The translations under genes and the position numbers were made by a program. Source: Paracoccaceae bacterium (lineage in GTDB: Bacteria > Pseudomonadota > Alphaproteobacteria > Rhodobacterales > Rhodobacteraceae). From it: a stretch of DNA of 9,200 nt. Below are positions 1 to 8,852 of this stretch, piece after piece; position 1 is the first letter of the stretch, and each line of letters opens with the position of its first letter. The DNA lies in assembly GCA_018222665.1 (NCBI GenBank), contig JAAEZW010000057.1:1-9200 (forward strand). Reading direction: 5' to 3'. A model generated the notes under the pieces. It saw nothing but the letters and a program-made list of their open reading frames with translations. It was not told the origin of the DNA and ran no database searches.

Positions 1-329
1 GATCAAGGACGCACGACGGGGCACTTCGACACCCGTCAGTTTCTCAATCGCAAGGCACCACGCGTGCTCTTGGTTCATGGGGGCCACATAATCCAGCCGA
101 TCAAAATATGGCAGGTTTTGCAAATATGTGCGGCTTTCCATCAGCTTTTCAGTACCGCGGTGCAACAATCCAACGTGCGGGTCGCAGCGTTCAACAATTT
201 CTCCGTCCAATTCCAGAACCAGACGCAACACGCCGTGGGCCGCAGGGTGCTGGGGACCAAAGTTTATGTTAAAGTTGCGGATTTGCTGTTCGCCTGTTTG
301 GGCGTCTTCGAAACCTTTTGATCCGTCCA

Positions 330-333
<4 letters not shown>
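1..333 (-). CDS. nuoD: NADH-quinone oxidoreductase subunit D, N-terminal part (cut by window edge)
   Basis: This is the 49-kDa-type subunit of respiratory complex I. It sits in the peripheral arm and, with NuoB, forms the quinone-binding pocket next to cluster N2. The first 111 residues are present, of about 400 in the family. Visible family marks are [14 protein letters not shown] near residues 25-38, with the HP and H that line the quinone site, and [11 protein letters not shown] at 54-64. The ATG at 333 overlaps the nuoC stop in an ATGA arrangement. A second in-frame ATG follows directly, so the protein may begin one residue later. A GAAAGAGG ribosome-site-like stretch lies about 7 nt upstream. 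NuoC and NuoD are separate genes here, not fused as in Escherichia coli. The gene continues past the left edge, so downstream nuo genes cannot be seen. Confidence 0.96.
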
Positions 334-1821
<1,488 letters not shown>

Positions 1822-1827
1822 AGATTG

Positions 1828-1833
1828 CTCCTT
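1828..1833 (-). promoter_or_regulatory. Ribosome binding site of nuoA
   Basis: AAGGAG on the minus strand is 6 nt before the GTG at 1821, the spacing expected of a functional site. This is the reason for preferring the GTG start over the ATG three codons in. Confidence 0.7.
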
Positions 1834-1843
1834 TCGCGTGCTA

Positions 1844-1859
1844 CAATCGAAGACGATTG
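1844..1859 (-). other. Small stem-loop in the nuoA leader
   Basis: CAATCG and CGATTG form a perfect 6-bp inverted repeat around a 4-nt loop, 22 bp upstream of the nuoA start codon and 10 bp upstream of its ribosome site. No T-run follows it on the minus strand, so it is not an intrinsic terminator. It could be a leader hairpin or an operator half-site pair, or chance. Confidence 0.3.
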
Positions 1860-1881
1860 CAAATCATGTTGGCTTGCGCGT

Positions 1882-1910
1882 GGTTTACTCCTGCCGCTGC
1901 ATGTGGTCAA
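1882..1910 (-). promoter_or_regulatory. Candidate sigma70-type promoter of the nuo operon
   Basis: On the minus strand TTGACC (1905-1910) and TAAACC (1882-1887) are separated by 17 bp. The -35 matches TTGACA at five of six positions, while the -10 matches TATAAT at only three. A start near 1875 would give a leader of about 55 nt containing the small stem-loop. The rest of this intergenic stretch (about 1920-2060) is AT-rich, with two TTGAATA direct repeats at 1935-1941 and 1959-1965. Other promoters could lie there, so this assignment is weak. Confidence 0.28.
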
Positions 1911-2068
1911 CAGATACGCAAAACATTCATTTTCTTGAATAGGTTATTGGCTCTCACGTTGAATAATAGAGGCAAAACCCCATGTTATTTAAGCCTGCGG
2001 ACATTATTTTATGCACGCCACAATCGCAAAGCCGATATTGCACGACATCATATCACGTAGAAAGATGC

Positions 2069-2098
2069 AAAAAAATTCGACTTTTGGTTTCCGAAAGT
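2069..2098 (-). terminator. Intrinsic terminator after mccA
   Basis: Reading the minus strand, ACTTTCGG, loop AAA and CCAAAAGT (2098-2080) form an 8-bp stem with one C-A mismatch. After four spacer bases comes a run of seven T (2075-2069). The hairpin begins 5 nt after the mccA stop codon. It closes the leucine operon and separates it from the nuo operon transcribed in the same direction. Confidence 0.8.
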
Positions 2099-2102
2099 GC
2101 CC

Positions 2103-4043
2103 TTATTCTGCGTCCTGCGGTGCAAATTGAATCAATAAATCACCCGCCTGCACCTGGTGTTCGGGGTTGCACAGAACCTCTTCGATCACACAATCGCGCG
2201 GCGCACGCAGGATGTGTTCCATCTTCATCGCTTCCAACATTAACAATGCATCACCTTTTTGCACGTTTTGGCCTGCCGTAACCGCAACCTGTTTCACCAA
2301 TCCGGGCATGGGGGATTGAATACCCGTTTGCGATGCCCCTGCATCGCTTTTGCGATCCAGCGGATCAATAAGTTGAAAATGATAGGGCGTCGGACCAAAG
2401 CAACTGACATGCCCGCCGATCTTGCACGCCGATGGAAGCGGAACACCGTCGATTTCAAATCCACTGGGGCTTGGCACAAGCGTATGGATTTGACCGTCAT
2501 ATTCAATTTGGGTCTGATCCGAACTAAAGCTGATCCGCGCATCATAGGTCTGATCCGCGCGTTTCATGGATACGGTCTGCGTAATAGGGCCCCATTGGGA
2601 AAACCCTGCACAGGGAACATCAATAGGATCATACGTGGCCATAAGGGCCGACAACACAACCGCGATGGGCGGTTCATCAGGTCCGATCAATGCGGTTATG
2701 TCCCGTTCGATCAATCCCGTATCAACGCGACCTTGTGCAAAATCATCATGACGACACAGTGCGGTCAAAAATCCGATATTCGTCGTGACGCCCACGATTT
2801 CAGTCTGCGCCAACGCATGGTGCAATTTATTCAACGCCTCATCCCGCGTTTTGCCATGGGTGATGACCTTGGCAATCATCGGATCATAGAATGGGGAAAT
2901 GTCATCTAACGGACGAACGCCCGTGTCATTCCTTGCAGCATTGGAAAAGACCAAGTGATCAATATGGCCCGTCGCGGGTAGGAATCCCGCAGGCACATCC
3001 TCGGCATAAAGACGCGCTTCAAACGCATGACCCTTGATGCGCAGGTCCTCTTGGCGTGCAGGAAGTGCAGCACCCGCCGCCACGCGCAATTGCCATTCAA
3101 CCAGATCAACGCCTGTGATCGCCTCGCTCACAGGGTGTTCAACTTGTAGGCGGGTGTTCATTTCCATGAACCAAAACCCATCCGTGCGCAGGCCATTTGA
3201 TCCATCCACGATGAATTCAACCGTCCCTGCCCCCTGATACCCAATCGCCTTGGCCGCCTGAACGGCCGCCTGCCCCATTGCGGCACGCACGTCTTGCGTC
3301 ATGCCGGGGGCTGGGGCCTCTTCAATCACTTTTTGATGGCGACGCTGTAGGGAACAGTCGCGTTCAAACAGGTGGATTGCATCGCTGCCATCGCCAAACA
3401 CCTGCACCTCGATATGACGGGGGGATAGGATGTATTTTTCGATCAAAACATCCGCATTACCAAAGGCGGATTGCGCCTCGGCCCGCGCAGAGGCGAGCGC
3501 CTGATCAAAGTCGCGGGGATCGTCAACGCGGCGCATCCCCTTGCCTCCGCCCCCTGCGACAGCCTTAATCAACACGGGATAGCCGATGTCAGATGCCGCA
3601 GCACGCAGATGTTCATCCCCCTGATCAGACCCGTGATAGCCTGGGACAACAGGAACACCCGCCTGTTCCATCAGGGCCTTGGCCGCATCCTTTAACCCCA
3701 TGGCGCGGATTGCGTCACTGGATGGCCCGATAAAGGTTAGTCCAGCGGCCTCAACCGCCTCAACAAAATCTGGATTTTCAGAGAGGAAGCCGTAACCAGG
3801 GTGGATCGCCTCGGCCCCGCGATCAAGGGCTGCGTGAATAATCACATCACCGCGCAGATAACTTTCGCTGGGTTGGGCACCCCCAATATGCACCGCTTCA
3901 TCCGCGCAGGTCACATGCAGGGCGTGCGCATCCGCGTCCGAATAAACAGCCACGGTTAGAACACCCATATCCCGCGCCGTGCGTGTAATTCGACAGGCGA
4001 TTTCACCGCGATTGGCGATCAGAATTTTTTTAAATAGCGACAT
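2103..4043 (-). CDS. mccA: Methylcrotonyl-CoA carboxylase, biotin-carrying alpha subunit
   Basis: This protein supplies the biotin carboxylase and biotin carrier parts of 3-methylcrotonyl-CoA carboxylase, the cytoplasmic enzyme of leucine breakdown that carboxylates 3-methylcrotonyl-CoA using ATP and bicarbonate. Its 646 residues fit the family. The N-terminal carboxylase domain starts KKILIANRGEIACRI (5-19), has the ATP-grasp loop GGGGKGM (164-170), the signature ERDCSLQRRHQK (227-238) and EMNTRLQVEHPVSE (294-307), and ends near residue 450. A less conserved linker (about 450-570) is probably the domain that binds the beta subunit. The C-terminal biotinyl domain has EAMKMEH with the biotinylated Lys607. 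Propionyl- and acetyl-CoA carboxylase subunits look similar, but the adjacent ivd and mccB decide the substrate. Start: ATG 4043 with AGGGGA upstream, 15 bp after mccB. It is the last gene of the operon. Confidence 0.93.
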   Translation of the reverse strand: MSLFKKILIANRGEIACRITRTARDMGVLTVAVYSDADAHALHVTCADEAVHIGGAQPSESYLRGDVIIHAALDRGAEAIHPGYGFLSENPDFVEAVEAAGLTFIGPSSDAIRAMGLKDAAKALMEQAGVPVVPGYHGSDQGDEHLRAAASDIGYPVLIKAVAGGGGKGMRRVDDPRDFDQALASARAEAQSAFGNADVLIEKYILSPRHIEVQVFGDGSDAIHLFERDCSLQRRHQKVIEEAPAPGMTQDVRAAMGQAAVQAAKAIGYQGAGTVEFIVDGSNGLRTDGFWFMEMNTRLQVEHPVSEAITGVDLVEWQLRVAAGAALPARQEDLRIKGHAFEARLYAEDVPAGFLPATGHIDHLVFSNAARNDTGVRPLDDISPFYDPMIAKVITHGKTRDEALNKLHHALAQTEIVGVTTNIGFLTALCRHDDFAQGRVDTGLIERDITALIGPDEPPIAVVLSALMATYDPIDVPCAGFSQWGPITQTVSMKRADQTYDARISFSSDQTQIEYDGQIHTLVPSPSGFEIDGVPLPSACKIGGHVSCFGPTPYHFQLIDPLDRKSDAGASQTGIQSPMPGLVKQVAVTAGQNVQKGDALLMLEAMKMEHILRAPRDCVIEEVLCNPEHQVQAGDLLIQFAPQDAE

Positions 4044-4058
4044 AAGTATTTCCCCTAC

Positions 4059-5663
4059 CTACATTCTAAAGACGCCGAATTTGGTGTCCTCAATCGGTGC
4101 GTGCAGCGCGGCATGCAAAGATTGATAGAGGACTTGGCGCGAATGGCGGGGGTCAATGATCCCATCATCCCAGAGCCGCGCCGAGGCATAAAGCGGGTGG
4201 CTTTGGCGCTCAAACATTTCAATCGTGGGCTGTTTGAATACGGCTTCTTCCTCGGCACTCCATGTGCCACCCGCGCGTTCAATCCCGTCGCGTTTAACCG
4301 TGGCCAAAACGCCCGCCGCCTGTGCACCGCCCATCACAGAAATGCGACTGTTGGGCCATGTCCACAAAAACCGTGGTTGATAGGCGCGTCCTGCCATCCC
4401 ATAGTTGCCTGCCCCAAAACTGCCCCCCACCAACATCGTGATTTTAGGAACAGAGGTTGTGGCAACGGCTGTCACCATTTTTGCGCCGTGTCGTGCGATC
4501 CCTTCGTTTTCATATTTTTGCCCAACCATAAAGCCCGTGATATTTTGCAAAAAGACCAGCGGGATTTTGCGTTGTGAACACAGTTCAACGAAATGCGCGC
4601 CCTTTTGCGCGGCCTCAGAAAACAGAACACCGTTGTTGGCAATGATCCCAACAGGGCATCCCATAACATGGGCAAACCCCGTGACCAATGTTTCGCCAAA
4701 GCGCGCCTTAAATTCATCAAAGCGCGATCCATCGACTAGTCGGGCAATCACTTCGCGAATATCATAGGGTTGGCGCAGATCATTTGGCACCACACCCAAC
4801 AATTCAGCGGGGTCATAGGCGGGATCTTCTGGAGTGGCCCAGTTGTCCATATTGAGCGAGGGGCGGTTCAAGTTTGACACCGCCTGGCGCGCCAATGCGA
4901 TTGCATGGGCATCATCCTCGGCCAGATAATCCGCAACGCCAGACAGACGTGTATGCACATCGCCTCCACCCAATGCTTCTGCACTGACAACCTCGCCCGT
5001 TGCGGCCTTGACCAAAGGGGGACCCGCCAAGAAAATTGTTCCCTGCTCTTTCACGATAATGGTGACATCCGACATCGCAGGGACATAGGCACCACCCGCG
5101 GTGCAGGACCCCATCACAAGGGCGACTTGTGGAATACCCTTGGCACTCATCCGCGCTTGATTGTAAAAGATGCGGCCAAAATGATCGCGGTCTGGGAACA
5201 CCTCATCCTGATTGGGCAAATTGGCCCCACCGCTATCGACCATGTAAATACAGGGCAGATTGCATTCCTCGGCGATTTCCTGGGCGCGGAGGTGTTTTTT
5301 GACGGACATGGGGTAATAGGTGCCACCCTTTACCGTCGCATCATTGCATAGGATCATGCAGGTGATGCCAGAAACCGTGCCAATGCCCGCAATCATCCCC
5401 GCAGCTGGCGCCGCCCCATCGTAAAGGCCATGCGCGGCCGTGGCCCCAACCTCAAGAAATGCGGATCCGTGATCCAACAGGTTCGCGACACGATCACGGG
5501 GCAACATTTTTCCACGCGCCACATGGCGGTCACGCGATTTTGCGCCCCCCCCCAATTGCGCAAGATCTGCGGCGGCGCGCACTTCTTCTAGGGCCGCTAA
5601 ATTGGCATCCTGATTTTGACGAAAACTTTCTGAGGCCGAAGATATATTGGATTTCAGCTTCAT
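4059..5663 (-). CDS. mccB: Methylcrotonyl-CoA carboxylase, carboxyltransferase beta subunit
   Basis: This subunit transfers the carboxyl group from biotin on MccA to 3-methylcrotonyl-CoA, giving 3-methylglutaconyl-CoA. Its 534 residues match the usual length of about 535. It has two crotonase-like carboxyltransferase halves. The N half has VDSGGANLP (142-150) and [15 protein letters not shown] (185-199). The C half has [16 protein letters not shown] (343-358), the [11 protein letters not shown] region (371-381) and [11 protein letters not shown] (413-423); these glycine-rich loops form the oxyanion holes. [11 protein letters not shown] (495-505) and the C-terminal FGVFRM are typical of MccB rather than propionyl-CoA carboxylase. 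Start: ATG 5663 overlaps the stop of the synthetase gene by 4 bp (ATGA) and has AAGGAG 7 nt upstream. Codons 37-40 contain nine consecutive G, a possible slippage point. Confidence 0.95.
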   Translation of the reverse strand: MKLKSNISSASESFRQNQDANLAALEEVRAAADLAQLGGGAKSRDRHVARGKMLPRDRVANLLDHGSAFLEVGATAAHGLYDGAAPAAGMIAGIGTVSGITCMILCNDATVKGGTYYPMSVKKHLRAQEIAEECNLPCIYMVDSGGANLPNQDEVFPDRDHFGRIFYNQARMSAKGIPQVALVMGSCTAGGAYVPAMSDVTIIVKEQGTIFLAGPPLVKAATGEVVSAEALGGGDVHTRLSGVADYLAEDDAHAIALARQAVSNLNRPSLNMDNWATPEDPAYDPAELLGVVPNDLRQPYDIREVIARLVDGSRFDEFKARFGETLVTGFAHVMGCPVGIIANNGVLFSEAAQKGAHFVELCSQRKIPLVFLQNITGFMVGQKYENEGIARHGAKMVTAVATTSVPKITMLVGGSFGAGNYGMAGRAYQPRFLWTWPNSRISVMGGAQAAGVLATVKRDGIERAGGTWSAEEEAVFKQPTIEMFERQSHPLYASARLWDDGIIDPRHSRQVLYQSLHAALHAPIEDTKFGVFRM

Positions 5664-7231
5664 TGTTCGGCTCCTTCATTTTCTGCACGCGCACGGGCAC
5701 GCAATTCCTTGCGGATAACTTTTCCTGTGACGGTCATGGGCAATTCATCCAAAAAACTGATTTCGCGGGGATAAGCGTGTTTGGCCAAACGCTCTTTCAC
5801 GTACATTTTTAACGCATCACGCAATTCATCAGATGCCGTAAATTCAGGCTTCAAAACCACATAGGCCTTTACGATTTCGGTGCGCATCGGATCGGGTTTG
5901 CCAACAACCCCAACGGTGGCCACGGCGGGATGGGTGAGTAGACAATCCTCAATCTCAGCAGGGCCAATGCGATATCCGGCCGAGGTGATTACATCATCAT
6001 CCCGCCCGACAAAGCGGATATACCCCTGATCCACAATACCGCGATCCCCCGTCAGCATCCAATCGCCGCGGAATTTTTCCTGCGTCGCTGCGGGATTATT
6101 CCAATATTCAATCATCATGCTAACGGCCCCGCGGCGGATGGCGATATCGCCCTCTGCCTCGGTGGGGGAACCCGCATCATCAATCACATTCACATCAAAT
6201 CCAGGCACGGGTTTCCCGATTGCACCGTTTTTGACAGGAAAGGCCGCCTGACAACTGGACACCACCATGTTGCATTCGGTTTGTCCGTAAAATTCGTTGA
6301 TCGTAACACCCAGCGCATCCCGCGCCCATTCCAACATTTCTGCACCCAGCGGTTCGCCCCCGCTGGCAACCGAACGCAGGCCCGCAATGTTGCAATCTGC
6401 CGCCTTAATCATGCGCAGCGCAGTCGGCGGAAAAAAGACGTTTTTGACGCCTAATGTTTCAATAATCTCTTTCGCCGCATCAGGTGTGAATTTCGCCAAT
6501 CGCGCCGCCACCACAGGCACGCCCAACGCCAACCCCGGCATCAGCACATCAAACAACCCGCCGATCCAGGCCCAATCCGCCGGGGTCCAAATCACATCGC
6601 CATCTTGACCCAGAAAATCATGGCTCACCTCAACCCCAGGCAGGTGTCCCATCAAAACCCGATGCGCGTGAAGCGCACCTTTGGATTTCCCCGTGGTGCC
6701 AGAGGTATAGATCAAAACGGCGGGTGTTTCCGCGGATGTATTGACACAAGCGAATGGTTGATCTGATAACGTCAGCTCCTCTGGCAGGACCTGCGTCACG
6801 TTCAATGCACTCAACCCTGAATGCCCCTCTTCATCCACAATCACGCACTTCGCGCCTGCATCTAATATGCGCGATGACAAAGCTTCGGGTCCGAACAGTT
6901 TGAACAGCGGGATCGAAATGGCCCCCAATTTCCAAATCGCGATATGCGCGGCGGCGGTCCACAGGTCCTGACTGCGCAGCACACCGATCCGATCTCCTTG
7001 AACGACCCCTAAGCGTTTCAGATGATGCGCCAGCGTATCCGCCGCGCGCGACAGGTCACCATAGGTAAAATGTTTGATATTTCCCAGATCAGTTGCATCA
7101 ATAATGGCCGTTTTGCTTGGGTCGCGTTCACACCAGATATCACAGACTTGCCGCGCCATGTTCATATGCCGCGGCACATCCCAGCGAAAATTTGCATAAG
7201 CACGATCATAGTCCTGAAAGGGATCAATCAT
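5660..7231 (-). CDS. AMP-forming acyl-CoA synthetase (probably short/medium-chain)
   Basis: This is a member of the adenylate-forming family that activates a carboxylic acid with ATP and joins it to CoA. It has 523 residues. The phosphate-binding loop [12 protein letters not shown] is at 174-185, YGQTE at 315-319, TGDRG with the ribose-binding Asp396 at 394-398, the hinge region [16 protein letters not shown] at 409-424, and the adenylation lysine in GKVIRKELR (Lys504). The N-terminal [19 protein letters not shown] resembles the medium-chain (ACSM-like) and acetyl-CoA-synthetase-like branch. There is no membrane segment or signal peptide. Its place between ivd and mccB suggests that it activates isovalerate, 3-methylcrotonate or acetoacetate, but sequence alone does not fix the substrate. 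It starts inside the end of the upstream gene (8-bp overlap) without a strong ribosome site, so it is probably translationally coupled. Confidence 0.88.
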   Translation of the reverse strand: MIDPFQDYDRAYANFRWDVPRHMNMARQVCDIWCERDPSKTAIIDATDLGNIKHFTYGDLSRAADTLAHHLKRLGVVQGDRIGVLRSQDLWTAAAHIAIWKLGAISIPLFKLFGPEALSSRILDAGAKCVIVDEEGHSGLSALNVTQVLPEELTLSDQPFACVNTSAETPAVLIYTSGTTGKSKGALHAHRVLMGHLPGVEVSHDFLGQDGDVIWTPADWAWIGGLFDVLMPGLALGVPVVAARLAKFTPDAAKEIIETLGVKNVFFPPTALRMIKAADCNIAGLRSVASGGEPLGAEMLEWARDALGVTINEFYGQTECNMVVSSCQAAFPVKNGAIGKPVPGFDVNVIDDAGSPTEAEGDIAIRRGAVSMMIEYWNNPAATQEKFRGDWMLTGDRGIVDQGYIRFVGRDDDVITSAGYRIGPAEIEDCLLTHPAVATVGVVGKPDPMRTEIVKAYVVLKPEFTASDELRDALKMYVKERLAKHAYPREISFLDELPMTVTGKVIRKELRARARAENEGAEQ

Positions 7232-7541
7232 GCATCACCCATTCTGCGCGTCCGCCAATCAACTGCCCCCAATGCCCCGTACGATAGGACACGGTTCCCC
7301 CATCAGGATGCGCACATTTCACAATGATGCGTTCCCAAAATGTTTGTCCCACTTCGCCATGGCACGCACTGCTGTCGGTGACGTGATTATTCGCGGCCAT
7401 TTCCGATAGGAATTCCCCAACATAGTGGTCAATTATGTCTGTCTCACTCGTTGTGGCGACCTTGTACCCAAGGCGCAGACCAACAAAGATAAGAAAGACC
7501 GCCAAGGCAATCACGCCAGCCAATGTGGGGGAAACAGACAT
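7224..7541 (-). CDS. Small single-pass membrane protein of unknown function in the leucine operon
   Basis: I do not recognise this 105-residue protein. Residues 7-26 (LAGVIALAVFLIFVGLRLGY) form one clear hydrophobic helix. The N-terminal tail has no positive charge, while Arg23 and Lys27 stand at the helix end, so the positive-inside rule favours a cytoplasmic C-terminus. There is no lipobox. The soluble part (28-105) is acidic at first and then rich in Gly, Trp and His, with two cysteines (60, 76) and aromatic stretches such as TFWERIIVKCAHPDGG and WGQLIGGRAEW. It looks like a small compact domain. The start ATG 7541 lies one base after the ivd stop and the gene overlaps the synthetase by 8 bp. 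This packing, with a long open frame on the operon strand, supports a real gene. A role in the pathway is only inferred from position. Confidence 0.8.
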   Translation of the reverse strand: MSVSPTLAGVIALAVFLIFVGLRLGYKVATTSETDIIDHYVGEFLSEMAANNHVTDSSACHGEVGQTFWERIIVKCAHPDGGTVSYRTGHWGQLIGGRAEWVMHD

Positions 7542-7542
7542 T

Positions 7543-8706
7543 TTAGCGCTGCAATCCCATCAATTCACGGCCAATCAACATTCGGCGAATTTCCGATGTG
7601 CCCGCGCCGATTTCCATCAGTTTGGCATCACGGAAAATGCGGCTAACAGCGCTGTCGGACAAAAATCCTGCGCCGCCCATGGCTTGCACCGCCTGATGGG
7701 ACACTTTCATCGCCTCTTCTGAGGCATAGAGCACACAAGCCGCCGCGTCCTGACGGGTGACTTGGCCGCGATCACAGGCTTTGGCCACCTCATAAACATA
7801 GGCGCGGGATGTGTTCATCGCCGTGTACATATCGGCGATTTTACCTTGCATCAGTTGGAAATCCCCAATGCTTTGGCCGAATTGTTTGCGCTCTACCATA
7901 TAGGGCATGACCTCATCCAAGCAGGCGGCCATGATCCCTGTGCCAATCCCTGACAGAACCACGCGTTCATAATCCAACCCCGACATCAACACACGTGCGC
8001 CTTTGCCCTCTTCCCCCAGAACATTTTCAAAGGGAACTTCGACATTTTCAAACACCAATTCGGCGGTGTTTGACCCGCGCATGCCGAGTTTATCAAAATG
8101 GCGCGAGGTTGAAAAACCTGTCATTTCCTTTTCCACGATGAACGCGGTGATCCCTTTGGATCCTGCATCGGGATCGGTTTTGGCATAAACCACCAATGTA
8201 TCTGCATCGGGTCCATTGGTGATCCAGTATTTGTTGCCGTTTAAAATGTAGTATCCGTTGCGTTTTTCCGCCCGCAGCTTCATCGACACAACATCTGATC
8301 CAGCAGAGGGTTCGGACATCGCCAATGCGCCAACATGTTCCCCCGAAATCAACTTGGGCAAGTAGTGTTGTTTTTGTTCTTCTGTCCCGTTCAATTTGAT
8401 CTGGTTCACACATAGCTTGGAATGTGCGCCATAAGACAGGCTGACAGATGCACTCGCCCGGGCGATTTCCTCAACCACAATGGTATGTGCCAGATAGGAC
8501 ATTTTTGCCCCACCATAGGCTTCGTCCACTGTCACGCCCAACAGGCCCAAATCCCCCATTTCACGCCAAAGTTCATTCGGAAATTCATTGGTGCGATCAA
8601 TCTCGGCGGCCATGGGTTTGACCCGTTCTTGCGCCCAACGATGCACAGTTTCCTGCAAGGCATGGACATCTTCACCCAAATCGAACGTCATCGAATGTAA
8701 AAACAT
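7543..8706 (-). CDS. ivd: Isovaleryl-CoA dehydrogenase
   Basis: This FAD-dependent acyl-CoA dehydrogenase oxidises isovaleryl-CoA to 3-methylcrotonyl-CoA and passes electrons to electron-transfer flavoprotein. Its 387 residues are normal for the family. Acyl-CoA dehydrogenase signatures are [20 protein letters not shown] (127-146) and [20 protein letters not shown] (159-178). [12 protein letters not shown] (242-253) carries Glu247, aligning with the catalytic Glu of human isovaleryl-CoA dehydrogenase. At the place where other family members have their catalytic Glu (YEGT), this protein has EIGAGTSE (365-372), again specific to the isovaleryl branch. The start is ATG 8706 ([13 protein letters not shown]), with GGGAA upstream; ATG 8691 is less likely because no ribosome site precedes it. 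It is the first gene of the operon and is preceded by a promoter and a palindromic operator candidate. Confidence 0.95.
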   Translation of the reverse strand: MFLHSMTFDLGEDVHALQETVHRWAQERVKPMAAEIDRTNEFPNELWREMGDLGLLGVTVDEAYGGAKMSYLAHTIVVEEIARASASVSLSYGAHSKLCVNQIKLNGTEEQKQHYLPKLISGEHVGALAMSEPSAGSDVVSMKLRAEKRNGYYILNGNKYWITNGPDADTLVVYAKTDPDAGSKGITAFIVEKEMTGFSTSRHFDKLGMRGSNTAELVFENVEVPFENVLGEEGKGARVLMSGLDYERVVLSGIGTGIMAACLDEVMPYMVERKQFGQSIGDFQLMQGKIADMYTAMNTSRAYVYEVAKACDRGQVTRQDAAACVLYASEEAMKVSHQAVQAMGGAGFLSDSAVSRIFRDAKLMEIGAGTSEIRRMLIGRELMGLQR

Positions 8707-8707
8707 T

Positions 8708-8719
8708 TGGGAATTCCCA
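8708..8719. repeat. 12-bp perfect palindrome directly before the ivd start codon
   Basis: TGGGAATTCCCA is self-complementary and ends 1 bp upstream of the ivd ATG (8706). It includes the GGGAA that is the most likely ribosome site of ivd. It could be a regulator half of the control region or simply chance in a ribosome-site sequence. Confidence 0.4.
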
Positions 8720-8722
8720 TTT

Positions 8723-8742
8723 TATTGAACACTTGTTCATTA
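8723..8742. promoter_or_regulatory. Operator-like palindrome at the predicted ivd transcription start
   Basis: TATTGAACA and TGTTCATTA form two 9-bp half-sites around a central CT, complementary at 8 of 9 positions; the core TGAACA/TGTTCA is perfect. The site begins at the last base of the candidate -10 element and covers the expected +1, where a bound repressor would block transcription. The shape fits TetR-family operators. Leucine-pathway regulators of the MerR (LiuR) and TetR (LiuQ) families are known in proteobacteria, but no regulator gene lies in this window, so the binder is unknown. Confidence 0.55.
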
Positions 8743-8770
8743 TTGTGAAAGATGTGCTGAAATGGGTCAA
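8742..8770 (-). promoter_or_regulatory. Candidate sigma70-type promoter of the ivd-mccA operon
   Basis: On the minus strand TTGACC (8765-8770) and CACAAT (8742-8747) are separated by 17 bp, with five of six and four of six matches to consensus. The predicted start near 8735 gives a leader of about 29 nt. The -35 lies inside an imperfect dyad and the +1 inside the operator-like palindrome, so both could control it. Confidence 0.5.
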
Positions 8771-8780
8771 GACCCTTTCA
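8758..8780. repeat. Imperfect dyad over the ivd -35 element
   Basis: GGGTC and GACCC flank a central AA (8764-8775), and the outer arms TGAAA (8758-8762) and TTTCA (8776-8780) are also complementary. The only break is one unpaired T at 8763. The ten complementary base pairs span the -35 region of the ivd promoter in the 146-bp divergent intergenic region. It may be a second regulator site or a structural element. Confidence 0.45.
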
Positions 8781-8852
8781 AAGAACGTCCCGTCATATTG
8801 GCATACACATACGCGAATGCGGATGCTACAAGGGGGATAGAAAGGAACCAAG

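Noticed and set aside
1844..1859. Stem-loop before nuoA as a transcription terminator or riboswitch
   Set aside because: The stem is only 6 bp, with no T-run and no larger conserved fold around it.
1857..2281. Short plus-strand frames in the nuoA-mccA gap
   Set aside because: They cross the terminator and mccA coding sequence, start without ribosome sites and show no conserved pattern.
2259..2909. 216-codon open frame on the plus strand opposite mccA
   Set aside because: It lies entirely antisense to the well-supported mccA frame, has Cys/Arg/His-rich low-complexity composition and no recognisable domain. It is a shadow frame.
4101..4577. 158-codon open frame on the plus strand opposite mccB
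   Set aside because: It is fully antisense to conserved carboxyltransferase sequence, without a family motif or a proper ribosome site.
4905..5351. 148-codon open frame on the plus strand opposite mccB
   Set aside because: Same reason: the opposite strand encodes the conserved N half of MccB, and this frame shows no protein-like pattern.
8725..8753. TTGAAC-N17-AAAGAT as a plus-strand promoter for the CDF gene
   Set aside because: The -10 matches only three of six bases and the element would overlap the ivd operator. The leader would be nearly 100 nt. It is too weak to annotate.
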